Below are positions 1 through 7,644 of a stretch of DNA of 64,000 nucleotides, one piece after another. Made by a program: the position numbers and the translations under genes. How positions within the stretch are numbered: the first letter of the stretch is position 1; each line of letters opens with the position of its first letter. Under the pieces are notes generated by a model that saw only the letters and a program-made list of their open reading frames with translations, made no database searches and was not told the origin of the DNA. Source of the stretch: Lysobacterales bacterium (lineage in GTDB: Bacteria; Pseudomonadota; Gammaproteobacteria; Xanthomonadales; Ahniellaceae); contig JADKHK010000003.1 of the NCBI GenBank assembly GCA_016721845.1, forward strand, positions 186,001 to 250,000. Direction: 5' to 3'.

Positions 1-1157
1 GCATTCGGCACCGTCGCGAGTACCGGGATCACCTGCGTCGACTTCGCGACCGGGATTGGATTGGCATAGGTCAGGTTGGTCGAGGTCGGATCGAGGCCGA
101 GCGTATTGAACGGCGCCGTGTAGGCACCGGCACCGGCTTTCCAGTTGCCGGTCAGCGGACCGGTCGGGTTCTGCGCGGTCGGGGCGTCGAGGTAGTACTT
201 CACCGGCATGACACCGATGATGATGTCGGCGACCGGCGGCAAGCCAGCCGCAGCCGTCGTCAGCCCGCTCGGTGCGAGCGTGGCCTGGCTGGCCGTGGTG
301 ATCGAGCGCACCGCACTCAACACCGGGGTGATGCTCTGCGTCGTCGCGGTCCAGGTCAGCACGATCTCGCTGCGCGGAATGCCTTGCGAGGCCGCTGCGG
401 CTTCATGCGAATTGGTGATCAGGCGCAACGGTTCCAGCGAGCAGGCACTCGCCACCGGCAGCAGCGGATCGGTCGACTGCGCTGTCGTGGCGCAGGTCGG
501 CCGGCCAGTCTGGCTGACCGGGGTGATCAACGGGCTGGTGCGCTGGGTCAGGAAGTAGGTCTGGTCCGGGGTCGCGTCGTTGCCGGCCGCGTCCTTCACG
601 TCGTCGGTGACCACGGCCATGTAGGAGCTGAGCTCCTCCAGCGCCTTGGTCGGGACGATCGCGATGGTCTTGCCGGTGGCGTCCGAGGGCGCCTGCACCA
701 CGGCGAATTCGGTCGCGGCCAGTTCGCGCTGCACGCTCAGGACTTGCCGCGTGGTCGGATTGATCGTGACCTTGAAGACGCGGATCGACTGGCCCGCGAC
801 CAGCGTGTTGGCACGCGGCGCGACCGACAGGTTGAAGCGCCAAGGCGCCACCGTGGACCAGCCATCCAGCGCATTGATCGCGCGCACCGGACCATTCGCC
901 GAATTGTTCGGATCGGCCGGGACCGGCAGCGACGCATTCAGCGTCAGGTCGGTCGTGCCCGAGAACGCCAGATCGGTCGGAAACGGCACCGCGCCCGTGG
1001 TCGGGTTGAATACGGCGGTGATCACACCGGTTACGAGCGAACCATCGTCGTTGCGCGACACGGGGGCATCCACCGCGCGCGGGCTGTTGCTGCTGCTGCT
1101 GCACGCCGCGAGCAGCGCGGACGACAAGGCAGTCGCCAAAATGAGTCGGGCCTGCAT
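1..1157 (-). CDS. VolA/Pla-1/cef-type surface lipase lipoprotein, N-terminal part (runs off window)
   Basis: The reading frame starts at ATG 1157 and stays open for 385 codons to the window edge, so the C-terminal part is missing. The N-terminus is a lipoprotein signal: a short hydrophobic stretch ending in the lipobox LLAAC, then a serine run. Downstream, FPTDLAFSGTTDLTLNA, INALDGWSTVAPWRF and, near the edge, YANPIPVAKSTQVIPVL resemble the N-terminal domain of bacterial virulence-factor lipases (VolA of Vibrio, Pla-1/cef family). Family members are surface lipoproteins that release fatty acids from phospholipids. The alpha/beta-hydrolase domain with its catalytic serine should lie beyond position 1 and cannot be seen. 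A promoter-like pair lies 50 bases upstream. The family call rests on remembered motifs; the lipoprotein nature is directly visible. Confidence 0.75.
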   Translation of the reverse strand, partial: MQARLILATALSSALLAACSSSSNSPRAVDAPVSRNDDGSLVTGVITAVFNPTTGAVPFPTDLAFSGTTDLTLNASLPVPADPNNSANGPVRAINALDGWSTVAPWRFNLSVAPRANTLVAGQSIRVFKVTINPTTRQVLSVQRELAATEFAVVQAPSDATGKTIAIVPTKALEELSSYMAVVTDDVKDAAGNDATPDQTYFLTQRTSPLITPVSQTGRPTCATTAQSTDPLLPVASACSLEPLRLITNSHEAAAASQGIPRSEIVLTWTATTQSITPVLSAVRSITTASQATLAPSGLTTAAAGLPPVADIIIGVMPVKYYLDAPTAQNPTGPLTGNWKAGAGAYTAPFNTLGLDPTSTNLTYANPIPVAKSTQVIPVLATVPN

Positions 1158-1207
1158 GCTTGTTTCCTTCGTCAGGGTCATCGGGAGCGCTTCAAACGCG
1201 CGTAGGT

Positions 1208-1237
1208 ATCATAGGTAGAGGCTTCAACCGATTGCAA
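1208..1237 (-). promoter_or_regulatory. Putative sigma-70 promoter of the lipase lipoprotein gene
   Basis: On the minus strand TTGCAA (1237-1232) is followed after 18 bases by TATGAT (1213-1208), close to sigma-70 -35 and -10 hexamers. Transcription would begin near 1200, giving a leader of about 45 bases before ATG 1157. Confidence 0.45.
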
Positions 1238-1290
1238 CGCAATTCTCACAATCTTCTTCTGCTGCACTGCAGCACACGAGGCGCTTCTCC

Positions 1291-2271
1291 TTGAGCACTG
1301 AATCCGCACCATCGCGCGACGCGACGCAACGTCTCTGCATCCTCGTTCCGGTGTTCAACGAAGCGCCCGTACTGCGGTTGCTGATGCCCCGTCTCGATGC
1401 TGCCCTGGCGACGATCGACGCCGCGGTGAGCGTGCTGTTCATCGACGACGGCAGCACTGATGCAACGCCGCACGAACTCGCCGCCATCGCAAACAATGAT
1501 GCTCGGGTCAGTGTGCTGCGCTTGACGCGCAACTTCGGCAAGGAGGCGGCGATGACGGCCGGCCTCGACCATGCGAACGCCGATGCGGTGGTGATCCTTG
1601 ACGCCGATCTGCAGGACCCGCCGGAGGTCATTCGCGAGTTCTGGGCACGATTCGAACAAGGCGCCGACGTCGTCTACGGCGTGCGCATCTCGCGCGCTGG
1701 CGAGTCGTGGCTGAAGCGATTCACCGCAGCCACCTTCTATCGCCTGATCGATCGCCTGAGCGACACGCCGATCCCGCGCGACACCGGCGACTTCCGCCTG
1801 CTGTCACGGCGCGCCGTCGATGCCCTGAAGCAGGTGCGCGAACGCCATCGCTTCATGAAGGGCCTGTTCGGCTGGGTCGGCTTCACCCAAGTACCGGTGC
1901 ATTATCACCGCGAACCGCGCGCCGCCGGCACGAGCAAGTTCAATTTCTGGAAGCTGTGGAACTTCGCACTCGAAGGCATCACCTCGTTCTCGACGGTACC
2001 GCTGCGCATCGCGACCTGGATCGGACTGCTGACGGCACTGGTCGCCTTCGTCTATGGCGCGGTGATCATCGCCAAGACCCTGATCTACGGTGAACCGGTG
2101 CGCGGCTATCCGAGCCTGATGTCGGTGGTGCTGTTTCTCGGCGGCGTGCAACTGGTCGCGCTCGGCATCATCGGTGAATACCTCGGCCGCATGTACGAGG
2201 AAAGCAAGCGGCGACCGCTGTACCTGATCGGCGATTCGATCCGCATCGCGACGGTTTCGCGATCCGACTAG
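1291..2271 (+). CDS. GtrB/DPM1-like family 2 glycosyltransferase, membrane bound
   Basis: This 326-residue protein probably transfers a sugar from a nucleotide donor to undecaprenyl phosphate at the inner membrane. The N-terminal GT-A domain begins CILVPVFNEAPVL, with the acidic donor-site motifs FIDDGSTDAT near residue 51 and ILDADLQDPPEV near 110. FRLLSRRAV follows near 170. Two hydrophobic helices at about 232-255 and 268-295 match the C-terminal membrane pair of GtrB/ArnC-like enzymes. The start codon is TTG at 1291; no better ATG precedes the conserved strand. It converges end to end with the epimerase gene at 2272 with no spacer. The lipid acceptor and sugar cannot be read from sequence, and no GtrA flippase gene lies beside it. 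Confidence 0.85.
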   Translation: MSTESAPSRDATQRLCILVPVFNEAPVLRLLMPRLDAALATIDAAVSVLFIDDGSTDATPHELAAIANNDARVSVLRLTRNFGKEAAMTAGLDHANADAVVILDADLQDPPEVIREFWARFEQGADVVYGVRISRAGESWLKRFTAATFYRLIDRLSDTPIPRDTGDFRLLSRRAVDALKQVRERHRFMKGLFGWVGFTQVPVHYHREPRAAGTSKFNFWKLWNFALEGITSFSTVPLRIATWIGLLTALVAFVYGAVIIAKTLIYGEPVRGYPSLMSVVLFLGGVQLVALGIIGEYLGRMYEESKRRPLYLIGDSIRIATVSRSD

Positions 2272-3132
2272 CTACTGCGACGCAATCCAGTCCTCGCGCG
2301 TCGGCTCGAAGCCACGTGGCACGAGGCCGCAGGCCTGCCACAGCTGGTCCTGTCCGGCGCACTGGTCGGCCACCGAGCGCGCCAGCACTGCGGCCGCCGG
2401 GATGCCCGCGGTTGCACCGAGACGCCCCAGCATCGCCAAGACGCTTTTCGGCATCGGCATGCGAAGGACGCGCGCGTCGCAACTGTGCGCCACGCGCACC
2501 AGCATTCGTGCGAGCGACAGACATTCTCCGCCACCTGCCGCTGCCACTGTTTGCCCGAGTCCGGAGCGCGGCAACACCGCGATGCACAGTGCGGCGAGGT
2601 CATCCGCATGGACGGGCTGGCGCAGGCCCGATGCACCGGACGGAATCACGACGAAACCTCGCTGCGCGGCGTGGCGAGCAAACGGCGTCAGGCTGTGATC
2701 CAGCCCCGCGCCCCAGATCAGCGTCGGACGCAGAATCGTGCAGTCGATCGCATGCTCGTGCGCGAACTCGAGCAGGCGCCGCTCGCTGTCCAGCAGCCGC
2801 GCCGCGATCTCGCGCTCGGCGGCCAATGGCGATTGCTGCTTGTGCACCACGCTCATCGAGCTCAACGCAACGATGCGCTTCAGCGCGCCGGGGCCGGAAC
2901 GTGCCAGCCAGTCGACGCAGGCATCGAGCGGCCCGGCACTGATCAGGTGCTCGCAGCCGGGCGCCTCATTGCTGCGCCAAAGATCAAACGTGTGCCAACA
3001 CAGCCGCTCCGGCGACGACCACGCCGGCACCGATCGCGCACAGGCAACGACATCGCGACCCAGTCGCTGCAGCAGGAAGTATCCGACTTGTCCGCTGGCG
3101 CCGAGCAGCCACGGCGCCGAAACGCCCGCCAT
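2272..3132 (-). CDS. NAD-dependent epimerase/dehydratase family protein (atypical SDR)
   Basis: This 286-residue protein opens with a Rossmann strand and glycine motif, WLLGASGQVGYFLLQRL, typical of extended or atypical short-chain dehydrogenases that act on nucleotide sugars or related substrates. LSSMSVVHKQ and ILRPTLIWGAGLD lie where the catalytic region and the strand after it fall in NAD(P)-binding epimerases, but the classical YxxxK pair is not evident, so catalysis is uncertain. The start is ATG 3132, which overlaps the stop of the upstream response-regulator gene (TGATG), so the two are translationally coupled. A longer open frame reaches 3324, but its extra residues do not look coding and overlap the upstream gene. 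The substrate is unknown. Confidence 0.7.
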   Translation of the reverse strand: MAGVSAPWLLGASGQVGYFLLQRLGRDVVACARSVPAWSSPERLCWHTFDLWRSNEAPGCEHLISAGPLDACVDWLARSGPGALKRIVALSSMSVVHKQQSPLAAEREIAARLLDSERRLLEFAHEHAIDCTILRPTLIWGAGLDHSLTPFARHAAQRGFVVIPSGASGLRQPVHADDLAALCIAVLPRSGLGQTVAAAGGGECLSLARMLVRVAHSCDARVLRMPMPKSVLAMLGRLGATAGIPAAAVLARSVADQCAGQDQLWQACGLVPRGFEPTREDWIASQ

Positions 3133-4091
3133 CAACTGTTGAAGCGCACGAGCTGGACGATGCGCGAGGGCAGATTGCGGATACGTGCCATCAGCGAATC
3201 CTGCACCTGCGGGCCGGTCTGCGGCACTGCTGCCGCTGCACTCAGCGCGAAACGCTGGATCGCGCGCGGGTTGCGCTTGAGTTTCCAATAACGGCTGATC
3301 GCGGCATCGACGCTCAACCGACACGAGCCCATGCGCACCGGCTTGATCAGCATGCGATAGACCTGACCCTCGTTGATCAGCTCCATCGCGAGTTGCGCGT
3401 TCGCGCGTTCGGTGATGACCACGGTCGCGATGTGCGGATGGTGCACCTTCAGGGCCTTGAGCAGCCCGGTCAGGTCACCCGCACTGGTCTCGGTTTCCGA
3501 GATCACGACACCGGTTTCATGCTGTTCGAGGATCTGCAGCGCGCGCTCGGCGTTGTTCGCGAAACGCACCTGGTAATGGGACTGCAGGATTTCGCGCAGG
3601 CGCTGCTGGGTGACCGGGTCGTCCTCGAGCACGAGCACGCCGACCTGTCCGCGCGCTTCCGCCGCTTCCTGCTCGCTGATCGCATCGACCGTAACCACGG
3701 GCGCTTCGCGCGCGATGCGCGCCGCCTCGAACACCAGGATGCGCAGGTCGGCATTGTCCCAGGGCTTGTTGACGTAGCGGAACACCTCGCCTTCGTTGAC
3801 CGAACCGAGCACGGCCTTGAGGTCGGCATAGCCGGTCAGCAGGATGCGCATCGTCCGCGGCGCCGCCGACTTCAGCTCGCGCAACACGTCGACGCCCTCC
3901 ATCTGCGGCATGCGCTGGTCGCAGATCACCACGTCCGGATCGAATGCCGCGACCATCGCGACGGCCTGGCGCGGGTCGTTGCACAACTCGACCTGGCAGT
4001 CGCGAAACAGTGCCTTGAGCGCACGCGTAATCCGCGCCTCGTCGTCGATGCAGAGCAGGCGCAGGGGTTTGTCGACGAAGATGTCGTCCAT
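3132..4091 (-). CDS. Response regulator with two receiver domains, second one degenerate
   Basis: This 319-residue cytoplasmic protein has two CheY-like receiver domains and no DNA-binding output domain. The first (about 8-125) has LCIDDEARI, the phosphoacceptor in VVICDQRMP (Asp near 54), LLTGYAD and the conserved lysine in YVNKPWD. The second (about 150-265) keeps VLVLEDDPVTQQ and the lysine of LIKPVR, but the phosphoacceptor position reads VVISETETS: glutamate replaces aspartate, so it probably cannot be phosphorylated or mimics the phosphorylated state. A tail of about 50 residues follows. The gene starts one base after the histidine-kinase stop and overlaps the epimerase start, so the kinase is its likely partner. 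The output is unknown. Confidence 0.85.
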   Translation of the reverse strand: MDDIFVDKPLRLLCIDDEARITRALKALFRDCQVELCNDPRQAVAMVAAFDPDVVICDQRMPQMEGVDVLRELKSAAPRTMRILLTGYADLKAVLGSVNEGEVFRYVNKPWDNADLRILVFEAARIAREAPVVTVDAISEQEAAEARGQVGVLVLEDDPVTQQRLREILQSHYQVRFANNAERALQILEQHETGVVISETETSAGDLTGLLKALKVHHPHIATVVITERANAQLAMELINEGQVYRMLIKPVRMGSCRLSVDAAISRYWKLKRNPRAIQRFALSAAAAVPQTGPQVQDSLMARIRNLPSRIVQLVRFNS

Positions 4092-4092
4092 G

Positions 4093-5052
4093 TCATGCCG
4101 CCTTGGCCACCGGCTTTTGCGCCAGCGGCAGTTCGACGAAGAAAGTGGTGCCCTTGCCGACCTGGGACTTCACGCGGATCGCGCCACCGTGACCCTGGAT
4201 GATCTTGTGCACGATCGACAGCCCCAGCCCGGTCCCTTCGCCCACCGGCTTGGTGGTGAAGAACGGATCGAAAATCTTCGGCAACACGTCGTCGGGAATG
4301 CCGGTCCCGGTATCTTCGAAACTGACCTCGACGAAGCTCGGCTTGGCGATCGAACGGATCGTCAGCGTGCCGGAGTCGCCCATCGCCTGCGCGGCATTGG
4401 TGATCATGTTCAGGAACACCTGATTGATCTGCGAGGGCATGCACTTCACCTTCGGCACGTCGCCGAGTTCCTCGACCACGGTGATGCGGTCGCGCAACTG
4501 GTGCCCGGCGATGGTCAGCGCACTGCGCACGCTGTCGTTGAGATCGATGGTGTCCATGCCGTCGCGATCGACGCGCGCGAACCCCTTGAGATTCAGCACC
4601 AGTCCACTCATCTGCTTCAGGCCGGTAGCGGAATCCTCGAGCAATTCGCGCGCCTCGTTCAGCGTCGTCGCCTTGGCCAGTTCGATGCGGGCCTTCTGGA
4701 TCGCCGCCTTGGCGCGGTCGACCATCGACGCATCGAGTGACAGCATCAGGTCGACGCCGGTCATGACCTTGGTCACTGCCGCCTCGTATTCGCTGAGCAG
4801 GTCACTGACCACTTCGACATTGCTCTTGACGAAGCCGAGCGGCGTGTTGATCTCGTGCGCGACGCCGGCCACCATCTGCCCGAGCGACGCGAGCTTGGTC
4901 GTGTGGATGACTTGTGCCTGCGAAGCCTCGCGCTTCTTGGCCTCGTCCTCGCTGTTCGACATGCTGCCGCGCAATTTGCGCTCACGCAGGAAAAAGAACA
5001 CGGCTGCCGCGAGAGCGAGCACGGTGGTGATTGCGAGTATTGCCGTCATCAT
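4093..5052 (-). CDS. Membrane-anchored sensor histidine kinase
   Basis: This 319-residue kinase has one N-terminal membrane helix (AILAITTVLALAAAVFFFL), then a coiled linker, a dimerisation/phosphoacceptor helix with GVAHEINTPLG (His near 62) and an HATPase domain. The N box is NQVFLNMITNAAQAM, G1 is DTGTGIPDD, the F box FDPFFTTKP and G2 GEGTGLGLS. No periplasmic or PAS sensor domain is seen, so the signal probably enters through the membrane segment or a partner. ATG 5052 was chosen because it lies just before the membrane helix; upstream in-frame residues to 5148 look non-coding. It is the first gene of a kinase / double-receiver / epimerase operon and is divergent from the transporter gene at 5173. 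Confidence 0.9.
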   Translation of the reverse strand: MMTAILAITTVLALAAAVFFFLRERKLRGSMSNSEDEAKKREASQAQVIHTTKLASLGQMVAGVAHEINTPLGFVKSNVEVVSDLLSEYEAAVTKVMTGVDLMLSLDASMVDRAKAAIQKARIELAKATTLNEARELLEDSATGLKQMSGLVLNLKGFARVDRDGMDTIDLNDSVRSALTIAGHQLRDRITVVEELGDVPKVKCMPSQINQVFLNMITNAAQAMGDSGTLTIRSIAKPSFVEVSFEDTGTGIPDDVLPKIFDPFFTTKPVGEGTGLGLSIVHKIIQGHGGAIRVKSQVGKGTTFFVELPLAQKPVAKAA

Positions 5053-5172
5053 GTCGCAGTGCGTCCCTCGCCGCCGGCCTGCGGCCTGAGGCAGTATAGC
5101 GATCGAAATCATTGTCGCCAGCGAGCTTGGCGGCCCTTGTCTCCGCATTCCTTGATCCAGTTGGCCGAATCG

Positions 5173-6576
5173 ATGAACGAAGAAACTGCTGCGACCCCGG
5201 CGTCATTGCGCCGCTTGATGCTCTGGCTGGGACCGGCCGCAGGTGCAGCATTGGCCCTGTGGCTGCGTTCGCATGGCGACACCACGGCGCTGGCGGTCAC
5301 GCTTGGCTGCCTGGTCTGGGTGGCGTTGTGGTGGCTGTTCGAACCGGTGCCGGCCGCCTTCACCGCATTGATTCCGATGAGTGTGCTGCCGATGGCCGGC
5401 GTGATCACGCCGAAGCAGGTGGCCGAAGCCTTCGGCAATGAATTGATCCTGCTGCTGATGGGCGGTTTCATGATGGCGGCGGCGCTCGAGCGCAATCATG
5501 CGCATCGGCGCCTCGCACTCGGCATGGTTCGTCTGTTCGGCGGTCACAGCGGCCGGCACCTGCTGTGGGGATTCGTGTTCGCGACCGGGCTGGTCAGCAT
5601 GTGGATCAGCAATACCGCCGCGACGCTGATGATGTTGCCGGTGGCGATGGCCGTGCTTGAGGATTACCGCGACGAGCGCCTGCGCGTGCCGCTGATCCTC
5701 GGCATCGCCTATGCCGCCAGTGTCGGCGGCTGGGGCACGCCCATCGGCACGCCGCCGAACCTGGTGTTCATGCAGGTCTACGAGCAGACCACCGGCAGCC
5801 GCATGGGCTTCCTCGAATGGATGCGCTTCGGCGTCCCGATCGTGTTGTTGTTCCTGCCACTGCTGGCGCTGTGGCTGGGTCGCCATCTCGGTGGCTCACC
5901 GGCGGCGGAAGTGCCGCAGCTCGGACCCTGGCATCGCTCCGAACGTCGCGTGCTGATGGTGTTCGCGCTGATCGTCTTCGCCTGGATTTTTCGCAGCGAA
6001 CCGTTCGGCGGCTGGACCGGCTACTTCGCGCTGCCCGGCGTCAACGACGCCAGCATCGCCTTGTTCGGCGTGTTCTTGATGGGCGTGATTCCGGACGGTC
6101 GCGGCAGCACCTTGCTCGACTGGCCGACTGCGGAGCGCGTGCCCTGGGCGGCACTGGTGCTGTTCGCGGGAGGCATCGCGCTGGCGACAGCGTTCCAGAC
6201 CAGCGGCCTCGGCGACCGCATTGCCGGCCTGCTTGCGGCGTTGCGCGACTGGCCGGCCTGGCTGTTGATCGTCGGCGTGTGCCTCGGCGTCACCTTGCTG
6301 TCGGAGATCGCCAGCAATACCGCGACCGCGGTTCTGCTGATGCCGATCCTTGCCGCCACGGCCACCGCCAGCGGACTCGACCCGGCACTGCTGATGGTGC
6401 CGGCGGTGCTGGCCGCGAGCTGCGGCTTCATGCTGCCGGTCGCCACGGCGCCCAATCTGGTCGCGTACGGCACCGGCATGGTGCCGTTGCGGCGGATGAT
6501 GCGCGAAGGCCTCGTGCTCGACTTGATCGGGGTCGCCGTGTTGTCCGGCGTCTGCATCGTGTTCTTCTGGCGCTGA
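5173..6576 (+). CDS. DASS/SLC13 family anion (dicarboxylate) transporter
   Basis: This 467-residue inner-membrane protein has about eleven hydrophobic segments and two inverted-repeat halves, each with the SNT substrate/sodium signature of the divalent-anion:sodium symporter family: MWISNTAATLMMLPVA in the first half and SEIASNTATAVLLMPIL in the second. Relatives such as VcINDY co-transport C4 dicarboxylates (succinate, fumarate, malate) with sodium; sulfate or citrate cannot be excluded. ATG 5173 is preferred because upstream in-frame sequence antisense to the kinase gene is low-complexity Arg-rich translation. It converges with the calcium/sodium exchanger gene, whose stop is three bases away. 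Dicarboxylate uptake would fit with the glyoxylate shunt genes elsewhere in the window. Confidence 0.88.
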   Translation: MNEETAATPASLRRLMLWLGPAAGAALALWLRSHGDTTALAVTLGCLVWVALWWLFEPVPAAFTALIPMSVLPMAGVITPKQVAEAFGNELILLLMGGFMMAAALERNHAHRRLALGMVRLFGGHSGRHLLWGFVFATGLVSMWISNTAATLMMLPVAMAVLEDYRDERLRVPLILGIAYAASVGGWGTPIGTPPNLVFMQVYEQTTGSRMGFLEWMRFGVPIVLLFLPLLALWLGRHLGGSPAAEVPQLGPWHRSERRVLMVFALIVFAWIFRSEPFGGWTGYFALPGVNDASIALFGVFLMGVIPDGRGSTLLDWPTAERVPWAALVLFAGGIALATAFQTSGLGDRIAGLLAALRDWPAWLLIVGVCLGVTLLSEIASNTATAVLLMPILAATATASGLDPALLMVPAVLAASCGFMLPVATAPNLVAYGTGMVPLRRMMREGLVLDLIGVAVLSGVCIVFFWR

Positions 6577-6579
6577 GGC

Positions 6580-7530
6580 TCAAAAACGCGGCAGCAGCAA
6601 CCAGAGCATCCAGCCGATGTAGGCCAGCACCAGCACCAGGCCTTCGCGCCGCGAGACCACGGCATCGCCCCGGATCATCGGGAAGAAGGCGATCGCGAAC
6701 GCGAGCAGGGCGGGAATCTCGACATGCAGCAGCGACGTCGTCAACGCGATCGGACGACCCAGCGCGATCAGGCCGATGACCAGCAGCAGGTTGACCACGC
6801 TCGACGCCACCGCCGAGCCGACCACGACATTGCCATGTCCGCGTGCCGCGGCGACGACCGACGTGGCCAGTTCCGGCAAGGCTGCGCCGAGCGCCAGCAC
6901 GCTCAGTCCGACCCAGAGTTCATTCATGCGGAAATGTGCGGCGATGTCGACCGCCGCGCCGACGCCGCGCCAGGCGCCGTAGCCGAGCAAGCCGAGTCCG
7001 ATCACGATGCGCACGAGATTGCGCACGGCTTCGGTCTGGGTGTTCGCGGCGTAAGCCAGTTCCTTGCGCACCGCCTCCGGTTCCTGCACCGAGGCGCGCT
7101 TGACCAGCCAGCCGAACGCCGCAGCGGTGAGCAGCAACAGGCTGCCGTCGACCTGGCCCAGGGTGCCGTCCTGACCCATCAGCAGCAGGGCCGCAGTTGC
7201 GGCGATCAGGACCGGCAAGGCCACGCCCAACAGGCGAAAGCCGGTCGCGAGCGGCTTGACCAGGGCCGACACCCCGATGATCAGGCCGAGATTCGCGATG
7301 CAACTGCCGATCACGGTGCCCACCGCGAGCGCGTCGTGACCGCGCACGATGGCGGCCGTCGCAATCGCCAGTTCCGGCACCGAAGCACCCACCGCGACCA
7401 CCGCCAACCCGGCGGAAAATCCGCCGACACCGCGACCTTGGGCCAGCCCGGACGCGCCTTTGATAAAGGCGTCGGCGCCGAACATCACCAGCACCAGGCC
7501 GAGCACCAGCAAACCGTATGTTTCGAGCAT
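6580..7530 (-). CDS. Calcium/sodium antiporter, CaCA family (YrbG-like)
   Basis: This 316-residue inner-membrane protein has two homologous halves of about five membrane helices. Each half carries an alpha-repeat ion-binding motif: VAVGASVPELAIATAA in the first and ALGAALPELATSVVAA in the second, with the conserved GxxxPE core. Related VGSAVAS and IGSCIAN segments follow each repeat. Family members exchange cytoplasmic Ca2+ for Na+ or H+. Start ATG 7530 (MLETYGLLVLGL) places the first helix at the N-terminus, as in YrbG; the open frame extends to 7596 without coding character. It converges with the DASS transporter. A perfect terminator hairpin for the gene further upstream sits at 7589-7619, so this gene is likely transcribed separately. 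Confidence 0.88.
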   Translation of the reverse strand: MLETYGLLVLGLVLVMFGADAFIKGASGLAQGRGVGGFSAGLAVVAVGASVPELAIATAAIVRGHDALAVGTVIGSCIANLGLIIGVSALVKPLATGFRLLGVALPVLIAATAALLLMGQDGTLGQVDGSLLLLTAAAFGWLVKRASVQEPEAVRKELAYAANTQTEAVRNLVRIVIGLGLLGYGAWRGVGAAVDIAAHFRMNELWVGLSVLALGAALPELATSVVAAARGHGNVVVGSAVASSVVNLLLVIGLIALGRPIALTTSLLHVEIPALLAFAIAFFPMIRGDAVVSRREGLVLVLAYIGWMLWLLLPRF

Positions 7531-7588
7531 CGTCTCGACCGCAGAACGACAAGGCCGTGCAGGATAGCCGCGGCAGCACGCTCGCGGC

Positions 7589-7619
7589 AAAAACACGGGG
7601 CCGGTTGCCCGGCCCCGTG
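7589..7619 (-). terminator. Rho-independent terminator of the beta-helix-like secreted protein gene
   Basis: A perfect 11-bp stem (7594-7604 with 7609-7619, 4-base loop) is followed on the minus strand by five T residues (7593-7589). It lies 26 bases after the stop at 7645. Confidence 0.85.
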
Positions 7620-7644
7620 CGTCACGTCCCTGTCGACGCCCCGA

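Noticed and set aside
403..1104. Poly-glutamine protein starting MQQQQQQ
   Set aside because: It is a shifted frame of the serine-rich segment after the lipobox of the lipase lipoprotein gene.
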